Below, one piece after another: positions 33,451-43,568 of a stretch of DNA of 64,000 bases. The position numbers were made by a program, and so were the translations under genes. Within the stretch, counting starts at the first letter, position 1, and each line of letters begins with the position of its first letter. Below the pieces are notes generated by a model. That model was not told where the DNA came from, did not search any database, and was given only the letters and a program-made list of their open reading frames with translations. Source of the stretch: Anaerosolibacter carboniphilus (lineage in GTDB: Bacteria; Bacillota; Clostridia; Peptostreptococcales; Thermotaleaceae); NCBI RefSeq assembly GCF_014205875.1, contig NZ_JACHEN010000004.1, positions 1 through 64,000 on the forward strand, read 5' to 3'.

Positions 33451-33474
33451 AAATAATGCACCCTTGGGTGCATT
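33451..33474 (-). terminator. terminator after mnmA
   Basis: AATGCACCC / GGGTGCATT stem (33,455-33,474) followed by ATTTATTTTT on the minus strand. Confidence 0.75.
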
Positions 33475-33479
33475 TTCAA

Positions 33480-34583
33480 TTATCTTACTTTTTTGATAAT
33501 AGTTCCACCACCCAGTAAACGCATGCCATCATAGAATACAACAGCTTGTCCGGGTGTAATAGCTCTTACAGGATTTTCAAAAACAACATGAATTTGATGA
33601 TCGTCTCTTGTATATATCTTTGCTTTAGAAGGCTTTGCATTATATCTTATCTGAGCTTCTACTTCTATACCATTGTAAAAAGAGACTGGATTAATCAGAT
33701 TGACATCGTCAGCCAGCAATTCATAACCAAAAACATCACTGTTCTCACCAATCACAACTTCATTTTTTTCTGGAATAATATCTATCACATAGGCTGGTTT
33801 TCCAATGGCAATGCCTAAGCCTTTTCTTTGGCCTATGGTATAGTTGGTAATCCCATGGTGACTCCCAATCACATTACCCTGGATATCAATAAATGAACCA
33901 GGTTTTATCTTTCCAGGTGTTCTTTCCTGAATAAATTTTCCATAATCATTGTCTTTCACGAAACAGATTTCTTGACTATCTGGCTTAGTTGCTGTTGATA
34001 AACCCAATTCGGTGGCAATTTTTCTCACATCCTCTTTGGACGAAAATTCACCTAAGGGCATGAGTGTATGCTTAAGCTGCTCTTGAGTAAAATTATACAG
34101 GGCATAGGTTTGATCCTTTGATATCGCATTTGATTTCTCAATCACATATTTTCCTGATCCATCGTCTTGTTTAATTTTCGCATAATGACCAGTAGCTACA
34201 TAATAAGCACCAAGCCCATGGGCACGTCTGAGTAATTCATCAAACTTCATATACTTATTGCATGCAATACAAGGATTGGGTGTTCTTCCCTCTATATATT
34301 CATCTATAAAATATTGAACTACCTTTTCCTCAAACTGCTCTTTAAAATTCATTACATAAAAAGGTATGTTTAATCGATTTGCAACTCGTCTTGCATCATC
34401 TACAGCCGACAGGCCGCAACATCCACCCGTATCATCGTCTGAATCTTCGTTTGTATCAGACCATATCTTCATGGTAACACCAATGACCTCATAGCCCTGT
34501 TGCTTTAGAATGTAAGCTGCTACAGAACTATCTACGCCGCCACTCATTCCAATCACAACTTTATTTTTATCTAAGTTTGTCAT
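33480..34583 (-). CDS. mnmA: tRNA 2-thiouridylase MnmA
   Basis: 367 residues, full length. The N-type ATP pyrophosphatase P-loop 'GMSGGVDSSVAA' (about 12-23), the catalytic 'PNPCIACN' cysteine (about 103), 'DQTYALYNF', and the second Cys in 'SQEICFVKDNDYG' (about 203) are present. It thiolates U34 of tRNA-Lys/Glu/Gln. It lies directly downstream of iscU-iscS, so sulfur donation by that desulfurase is likely. Confidence 0.96.
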   Translation of the reverse strand: MTNLDKNKVVIGMSGGVDSSVAAYILKQQGYEVIGVTMKIWSDTNEDSDDDTGGCCGLSAVDDARRVANRLNIPFYVMNFKEQFEEKVVQYFIDEYIEGRTPNPCIACNKYMKFDELLRRAHGLGAYYVATGHYAKIKQDDGSGKYVIEKSNAISKDQTYALYNFTQEQLKHTLMPLGEFSSKEDVRKIATELGLSTATKPDSQEICFVKDNDYGKFIQERTPGKIKPGSFIDIQGNVIGSHHGITNYTIGQRKGLGIAIGKPAYVIDIIPEKNEVVIGENSDVFGYELLADDVNLINPVSFYNGIEVEAQIRYNAKPSKAKIYTRDDHQIHVVFENPVRAITPGQAVVFYDGMRLLGGGTIIKKVR

Positions 34584-34638
34584 TATTCCACCTACTTTGT
34601 ATTATGTGCAAAAATTGATCAGATAAATCCATAAGGAA

Positions 34639-34660
34639 AAGCCTAGGACATCCTAGGCTT
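34639..34660 (-). terminator. terminator after iscU
   Basis: AAGCCTAGGA / TCCTAGGCTT stem (34,639-34,660) with TTTTCC on the minus strand. It overlaps the iscU stop. Confidence 0.65.
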
Positions 34661-35096
34661 ATTCATGGTCTTCTTCATGATCATGGTGATCTTCGTCTGG
34701 ATTGAAATCTTCAAGCCCTTCCAAAACGATGTTTTGCTTCTTTGAATAATCGAACAAAGCAGCCTTTACTGCTTGCTCTGCTAAAACAGAACAATGAACT
34801 TTTTGAGCAGGCAAACCGTCAAGCGCTTCAACAACAGCCTTATTTGTTAATTTTAATGCATCCTGCACGGTTTTTCCTTTGATCATTTCAGTGGCAATAC
34901 TTGATGTAGCGATAGCTGAACCACAACCAAAGGTTTTGAATTTAACATCGACAATTATATCATTCTCTATTTTAAGATACATTTTCATGATATCTCCACA
35001 TTTTACATTACCTACTTGGCCTACACCATCAGCATTCTCTATTTCACCGACATTTCTAGGATTCATGAAATGATCCATTACTTTTTCACTGTACAT
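34659..35096 (-). CDS. iscU: IscU/NifU-like Fe-S cluster scaffold
   Basis: 145 residues. The three cluster ligands are in 'VKCGDIMK' (about 33), 'TFGCGSAIATSS' (about 58) and 'VHCSVLAEQA' (about 102). A His/Asp/Glu-rich tail ('DEDHHDHEEDHE') follows and may bind metal. It assembles [Fe-S] clusters from sulfur given by the cysteine desulfurase directly upstream. The ATG overlaps the iscS stop (TAATG), so translation is coupled. Confidence 0.93.
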   Translation of the reverse strand: MYSEKVMDHFMNPRNVGEIENADGVGQVGNVKCGDIMKMYLKIENDIIVDVKFKTFGCGSAIATSSIATEMIKGKTVQDALKLTNKAVVEALDGLPAQKVHCSVLAEQAVKAALFDYSKKQNIVLEGLEDFNPDEDHHDHEEDHE

Positions 35097-36277
35097 TATT
35101 TTAGTCCTCCCTTTACCTTTTCATACAACGGTGACATTTGTCTCAAGCGGTCTACAACTTTTGGTAATTCAGCAATTACATAATCAATATCTTCTTCTTT
35201 GGTGAAATCACCAATGGTTAAACGCAGTGATCCATGGGCTATTTCATGGCTAAGTCCGATAGCCATAAGTACATGGGAAGGATCTAGAGATCCTGAAGTA
35301 CACGCAGATCCACTGGAACCAGAAATACCGAGCATATCCAAGCTAAGTAGTAAGGATTCACCTTCGATGAATTCAAATGCGAAATTTACATTGCCAGGAA
35401 GTCTATGGATTGGATGACCGTTAAGTCTTACATAATCCACTTTCTCCATGATTCCCTTCACCAATTTATCTCTTAAGCTTGTTGTATGAGAAATATGGGT
35501 CTCCAGGGTCTCCATAGCTAATTCAGCTGCTTTTCCAAAACCAACGATACCAGGTATATTTTCTGTGCCTGCTCTTCTTCTTCTTTCCTGAGCTCCCCCA
35601 TGGATTAGAGAGTTGATTTTTACACCTTTACGAATATATAATGCACCTACACCCTTTGGACCATAGATTTTATGAGCAGATATGGACATAAGATCTATGT
35701 TTAAATCATTTACATCTATTTTTACATTACCAAATGCCTGTACCGCATCCGTGTGAAAATAAATACCTTTTTCTTTTGCCAAGGCACCGATTTCTTTGAT
35801 AGGCTGAATGGTACCAATTTCATTGTTTGCGAACATTAATGTAATTAATATGGTCCGATCTGTAATCGCGTTTTTCAACTGATTAATATCAATCATTCCA
35901 TATTGGTCAACATCTAAGTAAGAAACCTCGAAACCATTTTTTTCCAAATATTCACATGTGTGTAATACAGCATGGTGTTCAATCTTTGTCGTAATGATGT
36001 GATTTCCTTTTTGTTTGTTGGCATAGGCAATACCTTTTATCGCCCAATTATCAGCTTCTGAACCACCGCCAGTGAAAAAAACTTCATCCTGTTTTGCTCC
36101 CATTGCCTTTGCTAGTCTATCTCTAGCTACATCAACAGCCTGCTTTGCTTCTCTACCATATGCATGTATGCTAGAAGGATTTCCAAACTTCTCTGTGAAA
36201 TAGGGAAGCATTTCATTTAATACTTCTTGCTTCATTGGAGTAGTAGCCGAATAGTCGAGATATACTCTTTGGTTCAT
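35096..36277 (-). CDS. iscS: cysteine desulfurase (NifS/IscS-like)
   Basis: 393 residues. PLP lysine in 'SISAHKIYGPKG' (about 203), active-site Cys loop 'SGSACTSGSLDPSHV' (about 327), and 'HTDAVQAFG' are present. It removes sulfur from cysteine for Fe-S clusters and tRNA thiolation. In the order iscR-iscS-iscU-mnmA, expression should follow the Rrf2 regulator upstream. Confidence 0.95.
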   Translation of the reverse strand: MNQRVYLDYSATTPMKQEVLNEMLPYFTEKFGNPSSIHAYGREAKQAVDVARDRLAKAMGAKQDEVFFTGGGSEADNWAIKGIAYANKQKGNHIITTKIEHHAVLHTCEYLEKNGFEVSYLDVDQYGMIDINQLKNAITDRTILITLMFANNEIGTIQPIKEIGALAKEKGIYFHTDAVQAFGNVKIDVNDLNIDLMSISAHKIYGPKGVGALYIRKGVKINSLIHGGAQERRRRAGTENIPGIVGFGKAAELAMETLETHISHTTSLRDKLVKGIMEKVDYVRLNGHPIHRLPGNVNFAFEFIEGESLLLSLDMLGISGSSGSACTSGSLDPSHVLMAIGLSHEIAHGSLRLTIGDFTKEEDIDYVIAELPKVVDRLRQMSPLYEKVKGGLK

Positions 36278-36294
36278 CCAATCATCTCCTTAAA

Positions 36295-36744
36295 TTATAT
36301 ATAGTACATAAAAGAATCGCTATCCTGCAGCTTTTTATAATCATCCAACATATCCTGAAGGGTTATCGAATCCACAACATTATTGATGCTATCCCTAATT
36401 TTCTCCCAAATGGTTCTTGTCACACAACAGTCAGCTTTAGAGCACTCACTGTTCTCCTCACTGGAAACACATTCTGTAGGTGCTAAAGGACCTTCTAGAG
36501 TTCGGATGATATCACCCACTGTGATGTTATGAGGTTGATCTGATAAAATATATCCGCCTTGAGCACCTCTAACACTCTTTACAAGTCCAGCCTTTCTTAA
36601 GCTTGAAAACAATTGTTCTAAATAGTGTACTGAAATATTTTGACGCTCGGCGATACTGTTCAATGCTACGGGTCCCTCTCCCACATTAAGTGCCAAATCG
36701 AACATCGCCTTAAGCCCATATCTTCCCTTTGTAGAAAGTCTCAT
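36295..36744 (-). CDS. iscR: Rrf2-family regulator (IscR-like)
   Basis: 149 residues. N-terminal winged HTH ('MRLSTKGRYGLKAMFDLA', 'ISVHYLEQLFSSLRKAGLV') is followed by the three-cysteine loop 'TECVSSEENSECSKADCCV' (about 93-110), which matches the [2Fe-2S]-binding pattern of IscR. It would sense Fe-S status and repress iscS-iscU. The start is ATG 36,744 after GAAGGGAGTGACGAA; the longer frame runs into the promoter. Confidence 0.93.
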   Translation of the reverse strand: MRLSTKGRYGLKAMFDLALNVGEGPVALNSIAERQNISVHYLEQLFSSLRKAGLVKSVRGAQGGYILSDQPHNITVGDIIRTLEGPLAPTECVSSEENSECSKADCCVTRTIWEKIRDSINNVVDSITLQDMLDDYKKLQDSDSFMYYI

Positions 36745-36793
36745 TTCGTCACTCCCTTCAAAATTCCAAGTAATTTGCTCAGAATTCAATTTA

Positions 36794-36822
36794 AGTATAT
36801 TATACCCCACTATTTTTGTCAA
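36794..36822 (-). promoter_or_regulatory. sigma-A promoter of iscR-iscS-iscU
   Basis: TTGACA (36,817-36,822), 17-bp spacer, TATACT (36,794-36,799) on the minus strand, about 50 bp before the iscR ATG. Autoregulation by IscR is likely, but no operator was defined. Confidence 0.8.
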
Positions 36823-36889
36823 CATTCAAAATAATTATATTTTGTTATTTTTGTCACAAAAATATTAGAACTAAAAACAAAAAAACAAA

Positions 36890-36918
36890 AGCCCAGTTAC
36901 TTTCCCCATAACCGAGCT
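36890..36918 (-). terminator. terminator after the paralogous glycosyltransferase pair
   Basis: AGCTCGGTTA / TAACTGGGCT stem with G-U pairs, followed by TTTTGTTTTTTTG on the minus strand. It ends the rfbF-rfbG-GT-GT operon. Confidence 0.7.
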
Positions 36919-36943
36919 CTTCTATACTGTTCTTAGATCAAAT

Positions 36944-37870
36944 CTATATTTCATGGTACTGATTGCCTGATCTTCTATGATGAGAGACATACCCATCTTT
37001 GAATTCTGGACATATCCTATGAATGTTTTCGATTGCCTTCGATATGAGTATCATATAGGGTGTATAGATAAATTGAATCACTTGATCGCTAAGTTTATGA
37101 AAATTTGTTAGATTAAAGGCTCTTTTATCATAGATGCTGAAGTGAGAAAAATGATAAAAGATTAGTTTATCATCATTTACATATAATTCCTCATCTCTTA
37201 TCGATAGACCATAGCTATCAATGTTCCAAACAGCCACATTTGCACCTTTTGACTGCACTACATGTACCCCACCGAATAAAGTTTCCCAATCCTCCACATA
37301 CCGTTGGTCACCATAGATCTGTTTTTCTTTATTTATCTTCAGGGGACAGTCCTCGATGCATTTTTTCCGCCACCACGCAATAGCTTGGTATGCTTCAGGT
37401 TGTGAACTACAGCCAACAAAGCCTGTGTTATAAATACCCCCGTCAATATGGTTTGAAAACATATGTGAATAGTGGTGCTTTGTCAAAAATAACTTCGCAT
37501 TAGGATTTTCAGAAAAAAGATCAAACGGACTGGAGAAAAAACATAAATCAGCATCAATATGAGCAAAATATAAAGCGCTAGGAAAATTTGTCATTACATA
37601 ATATAGTACTGCCGGCTTTACTGTCCATGCATACTCATGAAAAATTCTTTGCTTTCTCACTCTCTTTAAGTCTTCATTTTCAATATCCTCTAATCCTAAA
37701 AGAGTAACCTTATCGAAATTTATAGCAGAGAGAATCCGAAAGGTCCAGTCATCAATGCACAGCACATATATATGAAAGTTATCATAATGATAAATGAGAC
37801 TTTGATACATAACAACAAATTTAAAAATATATTTGCAAGATACAACTGTAGAAAAGTGAATTCTGTCCAT
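36944..37870 (-). CDS. glycosyltransferase, GT-A fold (paralogue 1)
   Basis: 308 residues. A DxD-like metal motif 'HIDADLCFFSSP' (about 103-114), 'DGGIYNTGFVG' and 'YGDQRYVEDW' are typical of nucleotide-diphospho-sugar transferases of the GT8/GT-A type. The neighbouring 37,892-38,836 is a paralogue with the same blocks. There is no membrane segment, so it acts in the cytoplasm or at the inner face. AAAAGGGGAAGGGTTA precedes the ATG. The donor may be the CDP-sugar made by RfbF/RfbG; that is inference. Confidence 0.7.
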   Translation of the reverse strand: MDRIHFSTVVSCKYIFKFVVMYQSLIYHYDNFHIYVLCIDDWTFRILSAINFDKVTLLGLEDIENEDLKRVRKQRIFHEYAWTVKPAVLYYVMTNFPSALYFAHIDADLCFFSSPFDLFSENPNAKLFLTKHHYSHMFSNHIDGGIYNTGFVGCSSQPEAYQAIAWWRKKCIEDCPLKINKEKQIYGDQRYVEDWETLFGGVHVVQSKGANVAVWNIDSYGLSIRDEELYVNDDKLIFYHFSHFSIYDKRAFNLTNFHKLSDQVIQFIYTPYMILISKAIENIHRICPEFKDGYVSHHRRSGNQYHEI

Positions 37871-37891
37871 TAACCCTTCCCCTTTTTTATT

Positions 37892-38836
37892 TTACAGCTT
37901 TTTATATTTTTTTCTATTTAACTCATTGCGATTATAAAAACCAGAAAAGTTGGGATCAATTTTTTGAATATCGCAGATGACCGCCTTCAGTACATTAATA
38001 TATGGATTATAAACAGGCTCCTTAAGTGTTTTGTTAAAGTTTAGCACATATAATATTTCTTGCGCATCTGTAATACGTAGACCTGCGAAATGATACAATA
38101 TAAGGGGATCATTGTCTAAATACACTTTGCCATCGGTAATATGGGGCGTATATGAAAAATCATTCCAAGGACCAATATTTACACCTGGCGTTGTAATATC
38201 ACAGACATTTTTAAATATTTGAGGCATTGTTTCTAGGTACTTTTGGTCTCCAAACTTGCCTTTTTCCACCCTGTCATAGCACCAATGAAGACACTGATCA
38301 CGCCACCATGTAAGGGTACTTATTCCGTTGTCATCATTTAAAAAACTGATAAATCCTGAATTATATATACCTGCGTCCTTTTCTACAAATTTTAAATTGC
38401 GACTATAATTATGCTTTGATAATAATACAGAGCAATCCTTTTGTGATTCAAATATGACCTTTGGATCTGCAAAAAAACACCCATCTGCATCCATATAAGT
38501 AACTCGCTGTATTTCGTTGGAAAAATTACTCAAAATAAAATATAAGAAAGAAGGTTTTAGGGTCCAACAGTATTCATTTATCCTTCTTATAGATTTTAAA
38601 GATAGAACAAACTGATCTTCTAGGGCATTTACTGGAATCAGAGTAACTCCTTGTAGATCCATTTGGCCTAAAACGCTTTCTGTTTCTTCATCCATGCATA
38701 AAATAAAAACCCTTGATATACCAGCATTGTGAATCAAAGATCGATATAGTGCTACACCCTGGTATATTCGATATTTTGTTAATATCATACAGTATGCATG
38801 ATTTGAATTTTGATTTGCTGCGGACTGCATATCCAT
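37892..38836 (-). CDS. glycosyltransferase, GT-A fold (paralogue 2)
   Basis: 314 residues, same architecture as the downstream paralogue: 'TYMDADGCFFADP' metal motif (about 114-126), 'DAGIYNSGFISF', and 'FGDQKYLETMP'. Identity between the two is moderate, concentrated in these blocks. The ATG follows AAAGGATTGAG and overlaps nothing; it starts one base after the stop of rfbG. Co-transcription with rfbF-rfbG is clear. Confidence 0.7.
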   Translation of the reverse strand: MDMQSAANQNSNHAYCMILTKYRIYQGVALYRSLIHNAGISRVFILCMDEETESVLGQMDLQGVTLIPVNALEDQFVLSLKSIRRINEYCWTLKPSFLYFILSNFSNEIQRVTYMDADGCFFADPKVIFESQKDCSVLLSKHNYSRNLKFVEKDAGIYNSGFISFLNDDNGISTLTWWRDQCLHWCYDRVEKGKFGDQKYLETMPQIFKNVCDITTPGVNIGPWNDFSYTPHITDGKVYLDNDPLILYHFAGLRITDAQEILYVLNFNKTLKEPVYNPYINVLKAVICDIQKIDPNFSGFYNRNELNRKKYKKL

Positions 38837-38837
38837 A

Positions 38838-39827
38838 TTATCTCAATCCTTTATCTAGGAAATTTTCATACCACCTAATCGTTTTTTTCAAACCTTCTTC
38901 GACACTAAAACTAGGACTCCAATCCAATAGATCTCGGGCTTTTTTCGCCGATAGGTATTGATGCTTAATTTCATTTTCACCTTTGTTTAAAATAACAGGT
39001 GCTAGGTCGCTATTCATGAGATGAAGAATCATTTCAACAAGTTCTTTAACATTCATCTGAATTTCATTGCTAAAATTGAATGCTTCTCCAAACAACTGCA
39101 ATGATTCCATTTTTTCAGCCAACAAAAGGTATGCGGATACTGCATCTTCAACATAAAAATAGTCTCGGATGAAGGTGCCATCGCTCCGTATGATGGGTGC
39201 TTCTCCTCCAAGAATGGACTTAATTGTTTGGGGGATAATTCGATTAAAATTCAAATCTCCTCCACCATATAGATTTCCACATCTTGTGATACACACTGGT
39301 AAACCATAGGTATGATAGTAAGCTTGTGCAATCAAGTCTGCACAGCTTTTTGAAACATCGTAGGGATGATTGCCCTGTAGTGGCATGTTTTCATCATAAG
39401 GCAGTTGTTCTTGATCCCCGTAGGCCTTGTCACTGGAAGCCACAATAACACGTTTTACCAAAGGACTTCTTCGACAGGCCTCTAAGATATTCCATGTTCC
39501 CATAATATTTGCTTTGAAGGTTGAGATAGGATTCCGGTTGGCAACACCCACAATTGCTTGGGCTGCTAAATGAAATACAGTGTCAATTTCATGCTCTCCT
39601 AATGCCCTCTCTATAATTTCCAAATCCTCTAGAGATCCGTTGACCATGCACATATTTGATATTTTAGGCTCACTATATAAATTGGAGTTTGGTACGAGAT
39701 CACGAACCAACCCCACAACATTAGCACCTCTGTTTTCAAGTTCTTTTGCAAGATAACTGCCTAGAAAACCAGTACATCCTGTCACCAATACATTTTTTCC
39801 CTTCCAGAATTCGACCTTCATTTCCAT
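38838..39827 (-). CDS. rfbG: NAD-dependent sugar epimerase/dehydratase (CDP-glucose 4,6-dehydratase-like)
   Basis: About 329 residues of the extended SDR family: '[16 protein letters not shown]' (NAD-binding), 'ASSDKAYGD', and the catalytic Tyr-Lys in '[13 protein letters not shown]'. The combination with the cytidylyltransferase upstream points to RfbG-type conversion of CDP-glucose to CDP-4-keto-6-deoxyglucose. The ATG (39,827) overlaps the rfbF stop as TGATG. Exact substrate by context. Confidence 0.8.
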   Translation of the reverse strand: MEMKVEFWKGKNVLVTGCTGFLGSYLAKELENRGANVVGLVRDLVPNSNLYSEPKISNMCMVNGSLEDLEIIERALGEHEIDTVFHLAAQAIVGVANRNPISTFKANIMGTWNILEACRRSPLVKRVIVASSDKAYGDQEQLPYDENMPLQGNHPYDVSKSCADLIAQAYYHTYGLPVCITRCGNLYGGGDLNFNRIIPQTIKSILGGEAPIIRSDGTFIRDYFYVEDAVSAYLLLAEKMESLQLFGEAFNFSNEIQMNVKELVEMILHLMNSDLAPVILNKGENEIKHQYLSAKKARDLLDWSPSFSVEEGLKKTIRWYENFLDKGLR

Positions 39828-40591
39828 CACCATACCTTCCATTTACAATGATCACTTTCCCACATTTCATTTACAGTCAATATATCTTTATAGGTATCCA
39901 TAGCAGTCCAAAATCCGTCGTGTAGATAGATACTGAGTTGACGCGCTTCTGTGAGCTTACGCAGGGGCTCTTGCTCAAGAATACAACTGCTGTCATTCTC
40001 CAAGTAGTCAAATACTTTCCTATTGAACACAAAGAAACCGCCATTGATGATTCCTTCTGTTTGTGATTTTTCTTGAAAAATCTGGACTATCCCGTTTTCT
40101 GCAACCATTGTGCCATATTGGCTTATTCTAGGCACACCCGTAACGGTTGCGATGCGTCCACTTTGTTTGTGATAATCCACCAATTTGTTGATATCGATAT
40201 TTGCCAAACCATCACCGTAGGTTAGCATAAAGGAATCACCTTCAATATAGGGTTGAGCCTTCTTAATTCTCCCGCCCGTCATGGTCTCAAAACCAGTATC
40301 AATGAATGTTATTTTCCATTGTTCAGGCTGCTCTAATAATTCATATTGACCTGTGCCGCTGTTTAGTACAAAATTATGATTCTTCCAGGCATAGTCCATA
40401 AAGTACTCTTTTATCTTATCTCCCTTGTATCCAAGCAAAAGTATAAAATCATTAAACCCATAGTGGGCATAGATCTTCATTATATGCCAAAGGATTGGCT
40501 TATTCCCAATCATGGCTAATGGCTTAGGGACATCATCCGTGATTTCTCTCATTCTAGAACCTTTTCCACCACAAAGAATTACGACTTTCAT
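39827..40591 (-). CDS. rfbF: glucose-1-phosphate cytidylyltransferase
   Basis: About 254 residues. The nucleotidyltransferase signature '[22 protein letters not shown]' (split at 'REIT') is at the N-terminus, then '[11 protein letters not shown]' and '[10 protein letters not shown]' with catalytic Asp. It makes CDP-glucose from CTP and glucose-1-phosphate. The start is ATG 40,591, 7-8 bp after GGGGGGAG. It is the first gene of the surface-sugar operon. Confidence 0.9.
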   Translation of the reverse strand: MKVVILCGGKGSRMREITDDVPKPLAMIGNKPILWHIMKIYAHYGFNDFILLLGYKGDKIKEYFMDYAWKNHNFVLNSGTGQYELLEQPEQWKITFIDTGFETMTGGRIKKAQPYIEGDSFMLTYGDGLANIDINKLVDYHKQSGRIATVTGVPRISQYGTMVAENGIVQIFQEKSQTEGIINGGFFVFNRKVFDYLENDSSCILEQEPLRKLTEARQLSIYLHDGFWTAMDTYKDILTVNEMWESDHCKWKVW

Positions 40592-40779
40592 GTACAGACT
40601 CCCCCCAATAGACATTTTTAATAATACATTCGTTCCTACCAATTCTTCGTCCAACCTTCTCAATTCAAATTATGTAGACAAGTGAGTTTTTGTTACTGAA
40701 AAATCTATACTTTTATCCAAGAGAAGTTAAAACTAGCTACCCAGGAGAATTCTTTCAAGAAATGTCCTTTCAAAGAAAA

Positions 40780-40811
40780 TTGACAGGTCTTTTAAAATTT
40801 TATCCTGTCAA
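40780..40811 (-). terminator. terminator after the GT4 gene
   Basis: TTGACAGG / CCTGTCAA stem (40,780-40,787 and 40,804-40,811) followed by TTTTC on the minus strand. It separates the GT4 gene from rfbF. Confidence 0.6.
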
Positions 40812-40845
40812 TCAAACCGCTGTATCATAATTTTTAGAATTGAGG

Positions 40846-41838
40846 TTATATAAGAGAGTGATATGCCTCTATAGCCTTTTTAGCAATTTTATGCCATGTG
40901 TAATTTTCTTCAATATAATTGCGTAAATCCGTTGTAGATGTTTTGTGAAGTGCAGACATAATCGCATTATAAATTGAATCAATATTGGACGGATTGCAAT
41001 AATCTGCATAATCGGCCAGTACTTCCTTAGCCGAGCCGATTTCAGTCGATACGACTTTACAACCTGCTATACCAGCTTCCAGGCTTACTAAGCCAGGATA
41101 TTCAATCCAACTAGGAAGTACGTGCAACAATGCCCCTTTATAGATAGATTTTAATGCTTCTCTTTTTACGTCCTGTAAAATCATGATATTTTCTTTCTTT
41201 TGACTCATACAGTCCCGATAATAGCGTTTATCATTAATTGATCCAACCAATACTATTGGGATTCTTTCATTAGACATTGCTTTCATAAGATTCAATTGAT
41301 TTTTCTGGTGATGAATTCTTCCTACGCAAAGTATATACTCCTCAACACCGTATTTATCTCTTATATAATTCTTATTGCCGTTCTTAAAACTCTCATCGAC
41401 GCCATAGGGAATGATTACATATTTTGTGTTTACTCGGTAGTTATTCCTGATAAGTTCTGCTTCTCCCTCACAGTGAGGTAAGTACATATCGCAATTTTCA
41501 AATAAGTATTTTCTTTTATCCTCACTCTTTTCCCACGCTTCTTTTTTTACGATCTGATCGGTTTGAGTAAAATAGTCTCTTAAATCCCAATAAATAGGAG
41601 TCAAGACAACTTTCTTATTATGCTGTTTTGCATTTTTCATAAAGCCGTAGCTTTCCCGCGTTCTAATAGTATTAAATATATGGACAAGGTCATAACTTTT
41701 TATATTGATGTTTTCATCTGTACAGATATCAATTTTTATTCCTTGGTCTTGTAAGTGTTTTCTTAGATTTAGAAATACAATACTATCACCAGCGAGATTA
41801 TCCATAAAATCCTTTCGAATTTGGTACAATACTTTCAT
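40846..41838 (-). CDS. GT4-family glycosyltransferase
   Basis: 330 residues, GT-B fold. The C-terminal Rossmann domain has 'ILCVGRIHHQKNQLNLMKA' and the nucleotide-sugar-binding 'PSWIEYPGLVSLEAGIAGCKVVSTEIGS' (split at 'LEAG') block with E-x7-E type residues. No signal or TM. It transfers a sugar from a nucleotide donor to a cell-surface acceptor, by family. It is divergent from the propeller-coiled-coil gene at 42,049, with a 210-bp shared upstream region. Confidence 0.88.
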   Translation of the reverse strand: MKVLYQIRKDFMDNLAGDSIVFLNLRKHLQDQGIKIDICTDENINIKSYDLVHIFNTIRTRESYGFMKNAKQHNKKVVLTPIYWDLRDYFTQTDQIVKKEAWEKSEDKRKYLFENCDMYLPHCEGEAELIRNNYRVNTKYVIIPYGVDESFKNGNKNYIRDKYGVEEYILCVGRIHHQKNQLNLMKAMSNERIPIVLVGSINDKRYYRDCMSQKKENIMILQDVKREALKSIYKGALLHVLPSWIEYPGLVSLEAGIAGCKVVSTEIGSAKEVLADYADYCNPSNIDSIYNAIMSALHKTSTTDLRNYIEENYTWHKIAKKAIEAYHSLI

Positions 41839-42048
41839 TTAATCACCTAATCTCATTAAGATTTTAATTCTTCTCATTATAAAACGAATCCCTTATATTA
41901 AGCTATGAAACAATAATTTATCCTGCTACTTATTTTTAATATAAATACTTTAAAGATATTTGAACAGAAATGATACAATCTAGTTATTTTTTGTACTTTT
42001 CTTTTATACATTATAAATGGGACACTATTATAAATTGAGGTGATCGAT

Positions 42049-43542
42049 GTGAAGAAGAACCCAGTGTATCAATATATTCATTTTCACTCATCTGAATATG
42101 TCTATGTTTTTTATAGGATCGATAATGAATTATATGTAAAGATACTTAAAGATAATAACGAGTTTTCAAATAAGAAAATATCAGATAATGTCATGGAGTT
42201 TGCTGTTGAAATAGATGAATTTGGTATATTCCATCTTGTTTGCCTAGCAATGAATGGAGAGCTAGTGTATTGGAAAAACCAAGAATTAAAATGGTATCAC
42301 AGAATTTTAACAAAGTATGATAGTTCTTTTTATCAATTTAAGGGATTAAAGATTTTTCTTTGTCATCAAAAGATTCACATACTCTTGGCTGTAGCGAATG
42401 AATTAAATCCTGAACAGTGGATCCTAAAGCACCACTATTGGAACAATACGGTATGGCATAACAAAAAGGTATGTGAAATGAACTGTGGAAAATATGATAA
42501 TCCTTTCCAAGGAGATATCGATACGAATGATCATATTCATATTGTTTATAAGTCAAGACAGAATGAAAAAAATCAGATTTTTTATAGTAAATTTAACATG
42601 GCACATAATATGTGGAGTACACCGCAAAAAATAAACATTTCTACTCAAGAAAACAATCATCCTTTTATTTTCTGTGATCATGAAAATAGGCTACATCTGG
42701 TATGGTCTTGTTTGGAGAATGGTAGCTATAAAATCCTCTATAGACATCATCAAAACAGTTCTGCTATAAAATCTGTTTGGTCTGAAGTCACTAACCTTAC
42801 TTCAGAAGATTCGAATTGTACCCACCCCCTTTTATTACAACGTAATGATGAATTAAAAATCTTGTGGAGACAAAATAATGATTATTATATAGGAAGTCTC
42901 AACTCCAAAGAGAGCACGATAAATGCACCTATTCTCCTGTCTACTGATCCTGATAGAAAACTTTTTCTCATATCCGTCATAGGCAGCAAATACAAATTAT
43001 ATCAGTCTGTAAAACTGACTTTAGGATATGGCTTTGCTAGAGATAAAGATATCTATATTTTAGGACTAGATGACATACAAAATGATAGCGCATTCCTTAG
43101 TGATCGTCATCTATATCATGAGCCTTCTTCCTCTGAAAACCCAAATCTGGATGAAGAGCGCTCTATACGAAATGGGTCAGGTGACAATTTTCCCTCGAAA
43201 GCAACTTCACGGATATCTCCTAGGATGCTGCTATCCACAGGAAGTCAAAAAGACAAATCTCAAGTTTTAGTTCAAAATGAAATACAAACTTTCAGCGATC
43301 TTTCTATAAAAACAATTTTTGAGTCAAATAGCATAAAAGATACTAGACAAGATTTAATGATAAAGATCAGTGAAATAGAAGAGAGACTTGAGAATATATA
43401 TAGCCAGTTGACATTTTTAACGGAGAAGATAGAGGAGATAGAGCCAATCCTATTTTCCTTAAATCAGCAAGGCTTTCAGTTGAAAGAGGATATGACTACT
43501 ATGCGCAGTGAAAAAATGGGACTATTTCGCTGGTTCAAATAG
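42049..43542 (+). CDS. propeller-like plus coiled-coil protein (paralogue A), unknown function
   Basis: About 497 residues. Residues about 1-345 contain repeated blade-like blocks around 'DEFGIFHLV', 'DTNDHIHIVY', 'DHENRLHLVW', each with an Asp-x-x-x-x-hydrophobic pattern and Trp/Tyr ends, like BNR/Kelch-type beta-propellers. A low-complexity linker follows, then a coiled coil (about 430-485, 'KISEIEERLENIYSQL') and a short hydrophobic/basic tail 'LFRWFK'. No signal peptide. The start is GTG 42,049 after GAGG. The paralogue at 44,605 shares this layout. I do not recognise a named family. Confidence 0.6.
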   Translation: MKKNPVYQYIHFHSSEYVYVFYRIDNELYVKILKDNNEFSNKKISDNVMEFAVEIDEFGIFHLVCLAMNGELVYWKNQELKWYHRILTKYDSSFYQFKGLKIFLCHQKIHILLAVANELNPEQWILKHHYWNNTVWHNKKVCEMNCGKYDNPFQGDIDTNDHIHIVYKSRQNEKNQIFYSKFNMAHNMWSTPQKINISTQENNHPFIFCDHENRLHLVWSCLENGSYKILYRHHQNSSAIKSVWSEVTNLTSEDSNCTHPLLLQRNDELKILWRQNNDYYIGSLNSKESTINAPILLSTDPDRKLFLISVIGSKYKLYQSVKLTLGYGFARDKDIYILGLDDIQNDSAFLSDRHLYHEPSSSENPNLDEERSIRNGSGDNFPSKATSRISPRMLLSTGSQKDKSQVLVQNEIQTFSDLSIKTIFESNSIKDTRQDLMIKISEIEERLENIYSQLTFLTEKIEEIEPILFSLNQQGFQLKEDMTTMRSEKMGLFRWFK

Positions 43543-43568
43543 TTTCGAAAATTACGAAGAGTTTTGTA

